Shown here piece after piece: positions 1-9,955 of a DNA stretch of 64,000 nucleotides. Position 1 is the first letter of the stretch. Each line of letters begins with the position of its first letter. The notes beneath the pieces are model-generated. The model was not told where the DNA came from. It was given only the letters and a program-made list of their open reading frames with translations, and made no database searches. The DNA is from Lactobacillus apis. GTDB taxonomy: Bacteria > Bacillota > Bacilli > Lactobacillales > Lactobacillaceae. The position numbers and the translations under genes were made by a program. The DNA lies in assembly GCF_002837055.1 (NCBI RefSeq), contig NZ_PDKP01000001.1, positions 173,285-237,284 on the forward strand. Direction: 5' to 3'.

Positions 1-620
1 AAGACTTTGGAATTAGAACCAAAACAGTGTTAACCGGCTTTAAATTTATCGGCGAAGAAATTGACCGAATGAACAAGGAGCACGATGGCCGTTTCTTAAT
101 GGGCTTTGAAGAAAGCTATGGCTACTTATTCGAGCCATTTGCACGCGATAAAGATGCAATGCAGGGCGCAATTATGTTTGCAGAGGTTGCCTCATACTAC
201 GCTTCCCGTCAAATGACTGTTTTGGATGGCTTAAACGAGATCTGGCAAAAGTATGGCACATCATATGAAATCACACGCGCAATTGAAATGCCTGGCATCG
301 GTGGACAAAAGAAAATGACTCAATTAATGGCTAAATTACGTGAAAGTCAGTTAACCGAGATAAATGGGGTAAGGGTTTCTAAAATTGAAGATTACTTTTT
401 GCAGGAACAATTTAGTGGAGAGCAAAAACAACCATTTACTGACTTGCCGAAGGCAAATGTTTTGAAGTACTATCTTGCCGATGAAACTTGGCTTGCTCTA
501 AGACCATCAGGCACTGAGCCAGTTATTAAAGCATACGTTGGGGTTAACAAGCCGGACATTAAACAAGCTGAAGCGGCAGCGCAGGACTATCAAGAAGCTT
601 TAGCGCAACTTTTAAAATAA
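1..620 (+). CDS. Phosphoglucomutase/phosphomannomutase, C-terminal part (truncated by window edge)
   Basis: This is an alpha-D-phosphohexomutase that interconverts hexose 1- and 6-phosphates for sugar-nucleotide synthesis. Only about the last 205 residues are present; the frame is open from base 3 and the true start lies outside the window. The sequence shows the FEESYGYL block near base 105 and the C-terminal phosphate-binding loop RPSGTEP near base 500, both typical of the family. It ends at a TAA, followed by a LexA-type box and a hairpin with a U-tract before uvrB. The length and the RPSGTEP loop fit the roughly 570-residue phosphoglucomutase type rather than GlmM, which is encoded separately at 37.8 kb. 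Substrate preference cannot be read from this fragment. Confidence 0.9.
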   Translation, partial: DFGIRTKTVLTGFKFIGEEIDRMNKEHDGRFLMGFEESYGYLFEPFARDKDAMQGAIMFAEVASYYASRQMTVLDGLNEIWQKYGTSYEITRAIEMPGIGGQKKMTQLMAKLRESQLTEINGVRVSKIEDYFLQEQFSGEQKQPFTDLPKANVLKYYLADETWLALRPSGTEPVIKAYVGVNKPDIKQAEAAAQDYQEALAQLLK

Positions 621-634
621 AAACAAAAGACGTG

Positions 635-648
635 CGAAAATACGTTCG
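635..648 (+). promoter_or_regulatory. LexA (SOS) box upstream of uvrBA
   Basis: CGAAAATACGTTCG matches the Gram-positive LexA/DinR consensus CGAAC-N4-GTTCG at every defined position except one (A for C). A TAGAAT -10 candidate lies at 655-660, so the box would overlap the -35/spacer region of a promoter reading into uvrB. SOS control of uvrBA is established in Bacillus; control here is inferred from the match. Confidence 0.8.
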
Positions 649-675
649 AGGTAGTAGAATAGAATAAACGAAATA

Positions 676-704
676 AAGGTTGGACTTTTTGGTCCAATTT
701 TTTT
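676..704 (+). terminator. Rho-independent hairpin between pgm and uvrB
   Basis: TTGGAC and GTCCAA form a perfect 6-bp stem, extended by G-U and A-U pairs, around a T-rich loop and followed by a run of T. It lies downstream of the LexA box, so it either ends pgm transcription or sits inside the uvrB leader. Confidence 0.7.
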
Positions 705-719
705 ATGAGGAGCCTATCT

Positions 720-2762
720 ATGATTAAACGACAAGATAAACGAAAATTTGAGCTTGTCTCAAAGTTTAAACCTGCAGGAGATCAAGAGCAGGCAATTAAT
801 AAATTAACTGACGGCTTTGAAAAAGGTTATAAGGAACAAATTCTTGAAGGAGCTACTGGTACAGGTAAAACCTTCACGATGGCTAACGTTATTGCCAATT
901 TGAACAAGCCGACATTAGTAATTTCACATAATAAAACTTTGGTTGGTCAGTTGTATGGCGAATTTAAGGAGTTTTTCCCTAACAATGCAGTTGACTACTT
1001 TGTTTCGTACTATGACTACTACCAACCTGAGGCTTACGTACCTCAGTCAGATACATATATTGAAAAAGATTCATCAATCAATGACGAAATTGATCAATTG
1101 CGTCACCAAGCTACCAGTGATTTAATGGAACGAAACGATGTGATTGTCGTAGCATCTGTTTCTTGTATTTACGGTTTGGGTGATCCAAAAGAGTATTCTG
1201 CAAGTGTGATTACTGTTCATGAAGGAGACGATTATGGACGTAATACATTGCTGCGCAATCTTGTAAATATTCAGTATGATCGAAATGATATTGACTTCCA
1301 GCGCGGACGGTTTAGAGTACGTGGAGATGTTGTTGAAGTCTTTCCAGCTGGTAACTCAAGTCATGCCTACCGAATTGAATTTTTTGGGGATGAAATTGAC
1401 CGAATCGTTGAAATTGATTCTTTAACAGGTGAGGTAATTGGTGAGCGTGAGAGTATTTCACTATTTCCAGCTACGCATTTCATGACTAATGAAGAACAAA
1501 TGCGCAGAGCGCTTAAAGCTATTTCGCAAGAAATGAAGCTTCAAGTTAAGAAGTTTGAAGGAGAGGGAAAACTCCTTGAAGCGGAGAGAATTAAGCAGCG
1601 AACTACTTTTGACATGGAAATGATGGGAGAAGTTGGATTTACTAGTGGAATTGAAAACTATTCTAGACATATGGAAAATCGAAAAGAGGGCGAACCGCCT
1701 TATACTTTGCTTGATTTCTTTCCAGATGACTTTTTAATTCTAATTGATGAGTCCCATGCTACGATGCCCGAAATTCGAGCAATGTACAATGGTGACCGTA
1801 ATCGAAAGAAAACGTTAATTGATTACGGCTTCAGATTACCATCTGCATTGGATAACCGGCCTTTAAAAATTGATGAGTTTGAAAAGCATGTAAATCAAAT
1901 TATGTATGTTTCTGCTACACCTGGTGATTATGAACTCGAGCGAACTGACCACAAGGTTGAGCAGATTATCCGACCAACAGGATTGTTGGATCCGAAGATT
2001 GAGGTCCGACCGGTTGAAGGTCAAATTGATGATTTGGTCGGTGAAATTAATAAGCGAATTGAGCGTAATGAACGGGTCTTTATCACTACATTAACTAAGA
2101 AAATGGCAGAAGACTTGACCGATTATCTAAAGGATTTAGGGATTAAGGTTCAATATCTGCACTCTGATGTAAAGACACTTGAAAGAATGCAAATACTGCG
2201 TGACTTACGAATGGGCAAGTATGATGTGCTAATTGGAATTAACCTTCTTCGTGAAGGTATCGATGTTCCTGAAGTTTCATTAGTCGCGATTCTTGATGCC
2301 GATAAAGAAGGCTTTTTACGAGCTTACCGCCCACTTGTTCAAACAATGGGACGTGCATCGCGTAATTCTAATGGTGAAGTAATTATGTATGCTGACACAA
2401 TCACGGATTCTATGCGGGAAGCAATTGAGGCAACGCAGAGAAGACGTAAATTGCAAATCAAGTTTAACGAAGAACACAGTATCACACCAAAGACAATCGT
2501 TAAGCCGATTAGAGACGTGATTTCTGCCACCAAGGCTGTTGATGAAGTTGCTGAAACTGATAGTTTTGCTGATCTTAACTTTGATGAACTAACTGTTAAA
2601 CAGAAGAAGACGATGATTAAAGATCTTCGTCAGCAAATGCAAGAAGCCGCTAAGAAACTTGATTTCGAAGGTGCCGCAACATTGCGTGACGCAATCATGG
2701 AGCTTGAAAGTTCAACAAGAAAACCAATTGAGAAAAAGGGAAAAACACTAAATGGCAAATGA
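720..2762 (+). CDS. uvrB: Excinuclease ABC subunit B
   Basis: UvrB is the helicase-like damage-verification subunit of UvrABC nucleotide excision repair; it is loaded by UvrA and recruits UvrC. Visible are Walker A GATGTGKT (residues 44-51), the beta-hairpin [10 protein letters not shown] (about 97-106), an IDESH DEAD-like box, helicase motifs including QTMGRASR, and a C-terminal UVR motif near residues 640-670. I chose ATG 720 because AGGAG at 708-712 is 7 nt upstream; a longer in-frame ATG at 705 overlaps that site. The 680-residue length is normal. It overlaps uvrA by 11 bp, so the two are translationally linked. The LexA-type box upstream suggests SOS induction. Confidence 0.97.
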   Translation: MIKRQDKRKFELVSKFKPAGDQEQAINKLTDGFEKGYKEQILEGATGTGKTFTMANVIANLNKPTLVISHNKTLVGQLYGEFKEFFPNNAVDYFVSYYDYYQPEAYVPQSDTYIEKDSSINDEIDQLRHQATSDLMERNDVIVVASVSCIYGLGDPKEYSASVITVHEGDDYGRNTLLRNLVNIQYDRNDIDFQRGRFRVRGDVVEVFPAGNSSHAYRIEFFGDEIDRIVEIDSLTGEVIGERESISLFPATHFMTNEEQMRRALKAISQEMKLQVKKFEGEGKLLEAERIKQRTTFDMEMMGEVGFTSGIENYSRHMENRKEGEPPYTLLDFFPDDFLILIDESHATMPEIRAMYNGDRNRKKTLIDYGFRLPSALDNRPLKIDEFEKHVNQIMYVSATPGDYELERTDHKVEQIIRPTGLLDPKIEVRPVEGQIDDLVGEINKRIERNERVFITTLTKKMAEDLTDYLKDLGIKVQYLHSDVKTLERMQILRDLRMGKYDVLIGINLLREGIDVPEVSLVAILDADKEGFLRAYRPLVQTMGRASRNSNGEVIMYADTITDSMREAIEATQRRRKLQIKFNEEHSITPKTIVKPIRDVISATKAVDEVAETDSFADLNFDELTVKQKKTMIKDLRQQMQEAAKKLDFEGAATLRDAIMELESSTRKPIEKKGKTLNGK

Positions 2763-5604
2763 TAAGATTGTAATTCGCGGGGCACGTGAACACAATTTAA
2801 AAGATATTAATTTAACAATTCCAAAAGATAAAATGGTGGTAATCACTGGTTTATCGGGTTCTGGTAAGAGCTCGCTTGCCTTTGATACACTGTACGCTGA
2901 AGGTCGTAGACGTTATGTTCAATCATTGTCTAGCTATGCTCGTCAATTTTTAGGTCAAATGGACAAACCGGATGTTGATTCAATTGATGGCTTAAATCCG
3001 GCAATTTCAATTGATCAAAGAACTACTTCACACAATCCTCGTTCAACAGTTGGTACAGTTACTGAAATTAATGACTACCTACGTTTACTATGGGCTAGAG
3101 TTGGTCATCCAATCTGTCCGAATGATGGAACGCTAATCGAAAGACAATCCGTCGAGCAGATGGTTGACCGAATTTTAGCATTGCCTGAAAGGACTAAAAT
3201 TCAGCTACTCGCACCTGTAATCAGATCTAAGCGTGGCGCTCACAAGGAAGTATTTAAAAGGGTTCAACGTGCTGGTTATGTGCGTGTGATTGTTGATGGC
3301 GAGATGCATGATATCAGTGAGGATTTTGATTTAGACAAAAATAAACGCCACACCATTGATATTGTCGTTGACCGGTTGGTAGTCAAAGAAAGTATCAAAT
3401 CACGTCTTTTTGATTCAGTGGAAGCTGTGCTAAGGCTGTCAGAAGGATACATGGATGTTGATATTATTGATGGTGAGACACTGAACTTTTCTGAGTTCTA
3501 TGCTTGTCCTAAATGTGGTTTTACAGTAGGTGAAATGGAACCACGTTTGTTCTCCTTCAATGCACCGTTTGGTGCTTGTCCAGATTGTGATGGATTGGGA
3601 GTGAAGCGTTCAGTTGATGAAGATTTAGTTGTTCCTGATAAAAGTAAGACACTAGCTGAAGGGGCAATTGTCCCTTGGAAGACTTCAAATTACTATGGTG
3701 GGATGCTTCAACAAGCATGTGACGCATTAAAGATTCCAATGGATAAACCATATAGTAAATTGACCAAAAATCAAAGAGAAATCTTGATGCATGGCTCTAA
3801 GAAAGAAATTTCTTTTCATTTATCTGGTGAATTTGGCGTGAAGAACACCACTGCACCATTTGAAGGCGTAATGGAAAACGTTGAAAGACGCTACATGAAC
3901 CCAATGTCCAAATTTATGCGCGATGTCATGGGTAAATACATGACAGAATTAACGTGTTCAACTTGTCACGGCAAGCGCCTTAACCAAAAAGCTTTAGCAG
4001 TTAAAGTTATGGGAAAAGATATTTCGGAAGCATCTGAAATGTCGATTACCAAGGCTTTGGAATTTTTCAATAACATTAAATTAAATGAACAAGAAACAAT
4101 TATTGCTAAACCAATTCTTAAAGAAGTGCGAGATCGACTATCCTTCTTGAACAGTGTTGGCCTAGACTATTTAACGTTATCTCGTTCCGCTAACACTTTG
4201 TCTGGTGGGGAAGCTCAAAGAATTAGATTAGCTACACAAATTGGCTCAAACTTATCTGGTGTAATGTATGTTCTGGATGAACCATCGATAGGGCTGCACC
4301 AACGTGATAATGATCGCTTAATTTCTGCATTAAAACGAATGCGTGATCTAGGTAACTCGTTAATCGTCGTTGAACACGATGATGAGACAATGCGCCAAGC
4401 TGATTACCTCGTTGATATGGGTCCTGGTGCTGGTAGTTATGGTGGTGAAGTAATGGCCGCCGGAACTCCAGAAGAAGTTGAAGCTAATCCAAAATCACTT
4501 ACAGGACAATATTTGTCTGGTAAAAAATTTGTGCCGGTTCCATTAGAAAGACGTAAAGGTAATGGGAAAAAGATTACCATTACCGGTGCCGAAGAGAACA
4601 ATTTGAAAAATCTTAAGGTTGAGTTTCCACTTGGTAAGCTAATTGTTGTCACTGGCGTGTCAGGTTCTGGTAAATCGACGTTGGTCAACATGATTTTAAA
4701 ACGCGTATTAGCGCAAAAACTGAATCGTAACCAAACTAAACCTGGTAAATATAAGAGTATTTCTGGCTATAAAAATATCGAAAAAATAGTTGATATTGAT
4801 CAGAGTCCAATTGGTAGAACACCTCGAAGTAACCCAGCTACTTATACTAGTGTTTTTGATGATATTAGAGCATTATTTGCTCAAACTAATGAATCAAAAT
4901 TACGTGGCTATACTAAAGCTCGTTTTTCATTCAACGTCAAAGGTGGACGCTGTGAAGCTTGTCGCGGTGACGGTATAATTAAAATTGAAATGAACTTTTT
5001 GCCAGATGTTTACGTACCTTGTGAGGTATGTCACGGCAATCGTTACAACTCAGAAACGCTTGAAGTCACATATCGTAAGAAGAATATTGCCCAGGTCCTT
5101 GATATGACCATTAGTGAAGCTTGCGACTTTTTCAAAAATATTCCGAAAATAGCTCGCAAGTTGCAAACAATTGTCGATGTAGGCTTGGGTTACGTGAAAT
5201 TAGGTCAATCTGCCACTACTTTATCTGGTGGAGAGGCGCAAAGAATGAAGTTAGCAGCGGAGTTACAAAAAATTTCGACTGGTAAGAATTTTTATATTCT
5301 TGATGAGCCAACAACTGGTCTTCATACTGATGATATTAAGCGTCTGCTTGAAGTAATGCAGCGGCTAGTTGATCAAGGTAATACAGTATTAATTATTGAG
5401 CATAACCTTGATGTGATTAAAAATGCTGACTGGCTAATTGACCTTGGTCCTGACGGTGGTGAAGGTGGTGGCACAATTGTTGCAACTGGTACCCCTGAAG
5501 ATGTCGCTAAAGTAAAGGAAAGCTATACTGGACAATACCTTGCCCCTGTTCTTAAACGAGACACTGCGCTGACTAAAGAAGCAGCAAAAAAAGCAAAGAA
5601 ATAG
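2752..5604 (+). CDS. uvrA: Excinuclease ABC subunit A
   Basis: UvrA is the damage-sensing ATPase that loads UvrB in nucleotide excision repair. It is a duplicated ABC ATPase: the first Walker A is GLSGSGKS at residues 33-40, the second GVSGSGKS near residue 640, and each half carries an LSGGEAQR signature and a DEP-type Walker B. Zinc-binding CxxC pairs are visible (CPKCGF, CPDC, CSTC, CEAC, CEVC). The 950-residue length is normal. The start overlaps the end of uvrB, indicating one operon with the LexA-type box upstream. The C-terminus ends in a lysine-rich tail, and no clear terminator follows. Confidence 0.97.
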   Translation: MANDKIVIRGAREHNLKDINLTIPKDKMVVITGLSGSGKSSLAFDTLYAEGRRRYVQSLSSYARQFLGQMDKPDVDSIDGLNPAISIDQRTTSHNPRSTVGTVTEINDYLRLLWARVGHPICPNDGTLIERQSVEQMVDRILALPERTKIQLLAPVIRSKRGAHKEVFKRVQRAGYVRVIVDGEMHDISEDFDLDKNKRHTIDIVVDRLVVKESIKSRLFDSVEAVLRLSEGYMDVDIIDGETLNFSEFYACPKCGFTVGEMEPRLFSFNAPFGACPDCDGLGVKRSVDEDLVVPDKSKTLAEGAIVPWKTSNYYGGMLQQACDALKIPMDKPYSKLTKNQREILMHGSKKEISFHLSGEFGVKNTTAPFEGVMENVERRYMNPMSKFMRDVMGKYMTELTCSTCHGKRLNQKALAVKVMGKDISEASEMSITKALEFFNNIKLNEQETIIAKPILKEVRDRLSFLNSVGLDYLTLSRSANTLSGGEAQRIRLATQIGSNLSGVMYVLDEPSIGLHQRDNDRLISALKRMRDLGNSLIVVEHDDETMRQADYLVDMGPGAGSYGGEVMAAGTPEEVEANPKSLTGQYLSGKKFVPVPLERRKGNGKKITITGAEENNLKNLKVEFPLGKLIVVTGVSGSGKSTLVNMILKRVLAQKLNRNQTKPGKYKSISGYKNIEKIVDIDQSPIGRTPRSNPATYTSVFDDIRALFAQTNESKLRGYTKARFSFNVKGGRCEACRGDGIIKIEMNFLPDVYVPCEVCHGNRYNSETLEVTYRKKNIAQVLDMTISEACDFFKNIPKIARKLQTIVDVGLGYVKLGQSATTLSGGEAQRMKLAAELQKISTGKNFYILDEPTTGLHTDDIKRLLEVMQRLVDQGNTVLIIEHNLDVIKNADWLIDLGPDGGEGGGTIVATGTPEDVAKVKESYTGQYLAPVLKRDTALTKEAAKKAKK

Positions 5605-5654
5605 TATTTATTTACATACAAAAAGTGTAAAATATCGGACAGGGAGGAATAGAA

Positions 5655-6197
5655 ATGGATAATTTTTCAAATTACAGAGAAAGACGCGGCTTTAATTGGG
5701 CTGCACTTATCTCCGGCATATTAATGATTATTGCAGGAGTGTTTTTAATTAGTCACCCAAATAAGGCTTTACATGCATTTGTCTTGCTGTTTGCGATTAT
5801 TTCAATAGTCCAAGGTTTTGTCTGGCTCGCATTTTATAGTCGCTTTCGTTATTTTGTTTCCTTTAGTTGGATTTCAATCATCACGGGGGTTTTGGATATC
5901 ATCATTGGTATTTTATTCCTATATTCATACGACGCAGCAGGTTTAACCATTGCATACTTATTTGCCTTCTGGTTCCTGTTTGATTCAATTTCTGGAATTA
6001 TTTTTACGTGGCATTTACGCAGTTTATCTGGTTTTTATTTCTGGATAAACATGATACTGAATATTTTTGGGCTCTTGATTGCAGTAGGATTAATGTTCAA
6101 CCCAATGCTTTCGGCATTGACATTAATTTGGCTTGTTGCCTTCTGGCTATTTATTTTTGGAATAAGCGAAGTAATTGCAGCGTTTGCTCATAGATAA
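5655..6197 (+). CDS. HdeD-like (DUF308) small integral membrane protein
   Basis: A 180-residue polytopic membrane protein with about six hydrophobic segments arranged as repeated pairs (for example residues 15-37, 42-60, 70-90, 95-118, 125-145 and 150-172), the pattern of the HdeD/DUF308 family. HdeD of E. coli is linked to acid resistance; no function is established for the lactobacillar members. A strong site (AGGGAGG) precedes ATG 5655, only about 50 bp after uvrA, so it could be cotranscribed with uvrBA. A hairpin with a T-run follows. The call rests on topology and general resemblance, not on a catalytic motif. Confidence 0.7.
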   Translation: MDNFSNYRERRGFNWAALISGILMIIAGVFLISHPNKALHAFVLLFAIISIVQGFVWLAFYSRFRYFVSFSWISIITGVLDIIIGILFLYSYDAAGLTIAYLFAFWFLFDSISGIIFTWHLRSLSGFYFWINMILNIFGLLIAVGLMFNPMLSALTLIWLVAFWLFIFGISEVIAAFAHR

Positions 6198-6203
6198 AAG
6201 ATT

Positions 6204-6231
6204 AAAAAAGTTCGTAATGAACTTTTTTTTT
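6204..6231 (+). terminator. Rho-independent terminator after the HdeD-like gene
   Basis: AAAAAGTTC and GAACTTTTT pair around GTAAT, followed by further T residues. Confidence 0.8.
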
Positions 6232-6236
6232 GCCCT

Positions 6237-6265
6237 AAAATATGAAACACCCGGTATGCTATAAT
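6237..6265 (+). promoter_or_regulatory. Extended -10 promoter for rapZ-yvcK-whiA
   Basis: TGCTATAAT at 6257-6265 is a perfect extended -10. No good -35 lies 17 bp upstream, as is common for extended -10 promoters. The rapZ ribosome-binding site GAGGAGG starts a few bases downstream. Confidence 0.65.
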
Positions 6266-6287
6266 TTGAGTAGAGGAGGTAAGCAAC

Positions 6288-7166
6288 ATGACTGATAATA
6301 AAAAACAATTGTTGATTGTTACTGGAATGAGTGGCGCTGGAAAGACTGTTGTTTCGCATTCCTTAGAAGATATGGGATATTTTGTTGTTGATAATTTGCC
6401 TCCAACCTTACTTTCAAGTTTTTGGGATTTAATTGTCAACTCGGATGATTATTCTAAAGTAGCAGTGGTAATCGATTTAAGAGTGCGCAGTTTCTATAAA
6501 GACTTAATAAATGAAATAAGTTCACTTGAAGATAATAGCTGTGTTCAAACACGGATTATCTTTTTGGATGCTTCCGATGATGTATTGGTTGCTCGCTATA
6601 AAGAAACAAGGCGTGTTCCTCCACTAGTTCATGGTGGGCGGTTACTTGATGGCATCATCGAAGAGCGACACGTTCTTGCGGGAATAAAAAATCGTGCTAA
6701 TGACATTATTGACACGTCAAATCTTACTCCTCAAGAATTAAAAGAAAAAATGTTTGAAGAATTTAGTGATCAAGAAAAGCAGCCATTTTCAATTGAAGTT
6801 CTTTCTTTTGGCTTTAAATATGGTCTGCCGATTGATGCTGATCTTGTGATAGACGTACGCTTTTTACCAAATCCATTTTATATTTCTGAACTACGTCCTT
6901 TCACGGGACTTGATCAGCGAGTCTTCGATTATGTGATGGATAAAGATATTACACAAGTATTTTATGAAAAACTGTTAGATTTATTGAGAACAGCCATGCC
7001 CGGGTATATTAAAGAGGGAAAGAGTAAGTTAACTATTGCAATTGGCTGTACAGGTGGTCAACATCGTAGTGTGGCAATTGCAAGGCAACTTGCACATGAT
7101 TTGTCACATGACTATCCAGTTGATATAACTCATCGCGAAATTAGCAGGTATACCAGAAAAAGGTGA
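6288..7166 (+). CDS. rapZ: RNase adapter / nucleotide-binding protein RapZ
   Basis: RapZ (YvcJ in Bacillus) is a P-loop protein that hydrolyses nucleotides; in E. coli it is an RNase E adapter controlling glmS mRNA, while in Firmicutes its role is less clear. Visible are Walker A GMSGAGKT (residues 13-20), the VDNLP segment just after it, and the C-terminal signature [13 protein letters not shown]. The 292-residue length is normal. GAGGAGG precedes ATG 6288. It is 4 bp from yvcK and belongs to the conserved rapZ-yvcK-whiA operon of Firmicutes. glmS lies 33 kb away in this window; any link to it is not shown. Confidence 0.95.
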   Translation: MTDNKKQLLIVTGMSGAGKTVVSHSLEDMGYFVVDNLPPTLLSSFWDLIVNSDDYSKVAVVIDLRVRSFYKDLINEISSLEDNSCVQTRIIFLDASDDVLVARYKETRRVPPLVHGGRLLDGIIEERHVLAGIKNRANDIIDTSNLTPQELKEKMFEEFSDQEKQPFSIEVLSFGFKYGLPIDADLVIDVRFLPNPFYISELRPFTGLDQRVFDYVMDKDITQVFYEKLLDLLRTAMPGYIKEGKSKLTIAIGCTGGQHRSVAIARQLAHDLSHDYPVDITHREISRYTRKR

Positions 7167-7170
7167 AAAT

Positions 7171-8205
7171 ATGACATATAGCGATTCAAAAGTAATTAGG
7201 GTAACGAGAAGTAGAAGACCCAAAATTGTTGTAATTGGTGGCGGAACGGGTCTACCAGTTGTTTTGAGTGCGTTAAAAGAACAAGATGCGCAAATCACAG
7301 CAATTGTGACAGTTTCAGATGATGGCGGCTCTTCTGGAACAATTCGTAACTTCATTAATGTTGTTCCACCTGGTGATATTCGTAACGTATTAGTTTCTCT
7401 AAGCGACATACCACAAGAACAAAAAGATGTTTTTCAATACCGTTTCGATTCATCAGACTCATTTTTCTCGGGACATGCGATAGGTAATTTGATTATTGCT
7501 GCTTTAAATGAAATGCATGGTAATATTTTTGACGCCGTCCAATCATTGTCAAAAATGATGCGTGTTGATGGACATGTTTTTCCAGCTTCCAACGAGCCTT
7601 TAACATTGAATGCGGAATTTATTGACGGGACAATCCAAGCGGGAGAAAAGGAAATAACTAACAAGGACAAGCGAATCAAGCGTGTTTGGGTAACAGATAC
7701 GAATTCTAATAAAGAACCGGAGGCTGTTTCACCTGTTCTGGACGCAATAATGCAAGCTGATGCGGTTGTTTTGGGTCCAGGAAGCTTATTCACTTCAATT
7801 CTTCCTAATTTGATGATACCTAATCTCGGTGAGGCTGTTAGAAAAACAAAAGCAGAAGTTATTTATATTTGTAATATCATGACTCAACTTGGCGAGACTG
7901 ATCACTTCTCCGACTGTGATCATGTTGACGTTATCAACAAGCATCTTGGTGGTCATTATGTAAACACAACTTTGGTTAATGGTGCCAAAATTGACATGTC
8001 AAAATTTAATCCTAAGGATTATGATGCCTACATTGAGCCCGTTAAAAATGACTATGCTGGCTTGCGAAAGCAAGGCTGCCGGGTAATCACAGATGACTTC
8101 ATTGACCAACGAAGCGGCCTTGTGTTCCATGATGGTGAAAAAGTGGCAAACGAGATTATTAATCGTGCGTTTACGGCAATGTCGACCAGAAAGACTACGG
8201 AGTAA
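7171..8205 (+). CDS. yvcK: YvcK/CofD-like protein (gluconeogenesis factor)
   Basis: YvcK resembles the 2-phospho-L-lactate transferase CofD but acts, in Bacillus, in cell shape and growth on gluconeogenic carbon sources and binds UDP-sugars. The glycine-rich GGGTGLP (residues 23-29), [10 protein letters not shown] and the GPGSLFTSI segment are clear family marks. The 344-residue length is slightly above the typical 310-330 because of a basic N-terminal extension ([11 protein letters not shown]). It is in an operon between rapZ and whiA with 3-4 bp gaps. Confidence 0.95.
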   Translation: MTYSDSKVIRVTRSRRPKIVVIGGGTGLPVVLSALKEQDAQITAIVTVSDDGGSSGTIRNFINVVPPGDIRNVLVSLSDIPQEQKDVFQYRFDSSDSFFSGHAIGNLIIAALNEMHGNIFDAVQSLSKMMRVDGHVFPASNEPLTLNAEFIDGTIQAGEKEITNKDKRIKRVWVTDTNSNKEPEAVSPVLDAIMQADAVVLGPGSLFTSILPNLMIPNLGEAVRKTKAEVIYICNIMTQLGETDHFSDCDHVDVINKHLGGHYVNTTLVNGAKIDMSKFNPKDYDAYIEPVKNDYAGLRKQGCRVITDDFIDQRSGLVFHDGEKVANEIINRAFTAMSTRKTTE

Positions 8206-8208
8206 CTA

Positions 8209-9144
8209 ATGGCAAGTTATGCAAGTGAGGTAAAGAAGGAACTAACCTCCTTACCAATTCATCCTGAGCACGCAAAGGCTGAACTAGCTGCTTTTTTGCG
8301 GATGAACGGTGTTTTAAATTATCATGACCGTATGTTTAGTCTTGATATCACAACTGAAAACCCAGCAATTGCTCGACGAATTTTTTCTTTAATAAAAACA
8401 GCGTATCGTGTAGAACCGTTATTAATCGTTTCGCGTAAAATGAAATTGAAGAAGAATAACCAATATCTGGTACGTCTGCAAAATCATGTCAAAGAAATTT
8501 TGACTAATTTGGAAATCTTAGCACCAGATTCAGGTTTAATCACGCGAATACCTAAAAGAATAATTGATTCGCGCGAGGGCGCAATGTCGTATTTGCGTGG
8601 TGCGTTCTTAGCAAGCGGTAGTGTAAATAATCCGGAAACAAGCAGGTATCACTTGGAAATATACTCTGCTTATGAAGATCACAACAATGATTTATTAGAA
8701 CTAATGAATCATTATTTTAATCTTAACGCCAAAACAATTAGTAGAAGGCGTGGTTATATAGTCTATCTTAAGGAAGCAGAGAAAATTGGCGATTTTCTTC
8801 ACGTTGTCGGTGCGGTCAACGCAATGCTATCCTTTGAAGACTTAAGGATTATGCGTGATATGCGCAATTCGGTTAATCGCTTAGTTAATTGTGACACGGC
8901 AAATTTGAAAAAGACTGCGAATGCAGCTGCTAAACAAGTTGAGGATATTGAACTAATAGAACGTAAAATCGGGCTTGAAAATATTCCAGAAAAGCTGCAG
9001 GGAATCGCAAGATTACGGCTGACCAATCCAGAGCTGTCATTAAAAGAAATTGCCCTGCAAGTTCCGGATGGACCTATTTCAAAGTCAGGTGCAAATCATC
9101 GTTTTGCGAAACTACATGAAATGGCACAGAAATTAGAAGAATAA
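8209..9144 (+). CDS. whiA: DNA-binding regulator WhiA
   Basis: WhiA has an N-terminal degenerate LAGLIDADG homing-endonuclease-like fold and a C-terminal helix-turn-helix; it is a sporulation regulator in Streptomyces and affects division in Bacillus. The start ASYASEVKKELTSL, the AFLRMNG segment, RGAFLASGSVNNP in the middle and the C-terminal RLTNPELSLKEIA plus ISKSGANHRF helix-turn-helix are all present. The 311-residue length is normal. The ATG lies 3 bp after the yvcK stop codon. A strong hairpin shared with convergent clpP ends the operon. Confidence 0.95.
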   Translation: MASYASEVKKELTSLPIHPEHAKAELAAFLRMNGVLNYHDRMFSLDITTENPAIARRIFSLIKTAYRVEPLLIVSRKMKLKKNNQYLVRLQNHVKEILTNLEILAPDSGLITRIPKRIIDSREGAMSYLRGAFLASGSVNNPETSRYHLEIYSAYEDHNNDLLELMNHYFNLNAKTISRRRGYIVYLKEAEKIGDFLHVVGAVNAMLSFEDLRIMRDMRNSVNRLVNCDTANLKKTANAAAKQVEDIELIERKIGLENIPEKLQGIARLRLTNPELSLKEIALQVPDGPISKSGANHRFAKLHEMAQKLEE

Positions 9145-9181
9145 AAAGATCTCCGAGCTATTTAGCTTGGAGATCTTTTTA
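9144..9181. terminator. Bidirectional terminator between whiA and clpP
   Basis: A long stem (AAAAAGATCTCC with GGAGATCTTTTT, continuing through AGCTA/TAGCT) has A- and T-runs on both sides, so it can serve both convergent genes. Confidence 0.9.
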
Positions 9182-9198
9182 GTTTAATTAATATCTAA

Positions 9199-9783
9199 CT
9201 ACTTCTTTTGATTGACCATAATTTCATCAATTAAGCCATAATCCTTTGCTTCTTCAGCAGTTAGGTAGTTATCACGTTCAGTATCTTTCTGAATCTTTTC
9301 AAGTGGTTGACCAGTAGTTTCGTGAAGAATCTTATTGATTTTTTCACGGCTCTTTAAAATTTCATTAGCTGCAATTTGAATATCAGTCTGTTGACCCTGA
9401 GCCCCACCCAAAGGTTGGTGAATCAATACAGTAGAGTTAGGTAAAGCAAAACGTTTACCCTTTGCACCACTGGTTAATAGAATGGAAGCCATTGAAGCAG
9501 CCATTCCGATTGCAATAGTTGATACATCTGACTTAATGAAGTTCATCGTATCCATAATTGCTAAACCAGAAGTGATTACACCACCGGGTGAGTTGATATA
9601 AAGGGAGATGTCCTTAGTGTTGTCTTGAGCATCAAGGAATAATAACTGGGCAATAATTGTATTTGCCATGTCATCATTAATTTCTCCACTGAGCATGATA
9701 ATTCGATCTTTTAGCAAACGAGAATATATGTCATAAGCGCGTTCACCACGAGCAGTTTGTTCAATAACTGTAGGTACAAGCAT
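9199..9783 (-). CDS. clpP: ATP-dependent Clp protease proteolytic subunit
   Basis: ClpP is the tetradecameric serine protease that degrades proteins unfolded by Clp ATPases. The catalytic triad is visible as Ser97 (GMAASMAS), His122 (IHQP) and Asp171 (ERDNYL), with the SPGG segment at residues 65-68. I chose the ATG at 9783, giving 194 residues, because AGGAGG sits 7 nt upstream; the frame stays open a further 29 codons but that part contains the promoter and operator. It is monocistronic, with a TTGACA-17-TTTAAT promoter and a CIRCE element, so HrcA control is likely. No CtsR box was recognised. Confidence 0.97.
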   Translation of the reverse strand: MLVPTVIEQTARGERAYDIYSRLLKDRIIMLSGEINDDMANTIIAQLLFLDAQDNTKDISLYINSPGGVITSGLAIMDTMNFIKSDVSTIAIGMAASMASILLTSGAKGKRFALPNSTVLIHQPLGGAQGQQTDIQIAANEILKSREKINKILHETTGQPLEKIQKDTERDNYLTAEEAKDYGLIDEIMVNQKK

Positions 9784-9815
9784 CTTTTTACCTCCTAAAA
9801 TTAAAGTCATTTTTG

Positions 9816-9842
9816 TTAGCACTCTAATAAGTACAGTGCTAA
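9816..9842 (-). promoter_or_regulatory. CIRCE operator (HrcA) of clpP
   Basis: TTAGCACTC-N9-CAGTGCTAA matches CIRCE (TTAGCACTC-N9-GAGTGCTAA) at 17 of 18 arm positions. It starts at the edge of the -10 hexamer and covers the expected transcription start of clpP. Confidence 0.9.
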
Positions 9843-9870
9843 TTAAATCACTTACATTAAATACTGTCAA
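9842..9870 (-). promoter_or_regulatory. clpP promoter
   Basis: On the minus strand TTGACA (9865-9870) is followed after exactly 17 bp by TTTAAT (9842-9847): a near-consensus housekeeping promoter directly abutting the CIRCE element. Confidence 0.85.
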
Positions 9871-9915
9871 TGAAAGTGTATTAATTTTGTATTCTAAATT
9901 ACAACATTCTTATTA

Positions 9916-9921
9916 TATAAT
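9916..9921 (+). promoter_or_regulatory. -10 element of the secreted paralogue A gene
   Basis: TATAAT lies about 35 bp upstream of the TTG start; the -35 is poor. The divergent clpP promoter lies about 50 bp away. Confidence 0.5.
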
Positions 9922-9955
9922 ACGAAGAGTAAACTAAAATATTGGAGGAATAATT

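Noticed and set aside
4437..4691. Open frame of 84 codons opposite uvrA
   Set aside because: Lies inside a strongly conserved gene with no ribosome site or family resemblance; a shadow frame. The same holds for the other frames nested in pgk, clpP, gapA and guaB.
9784..9870. N-terminal extension of clpP by 29 codons
   Set aside because: This part contains the promoter, CIRCE and ribosome site; the family starts at MLVPTVIEQ.
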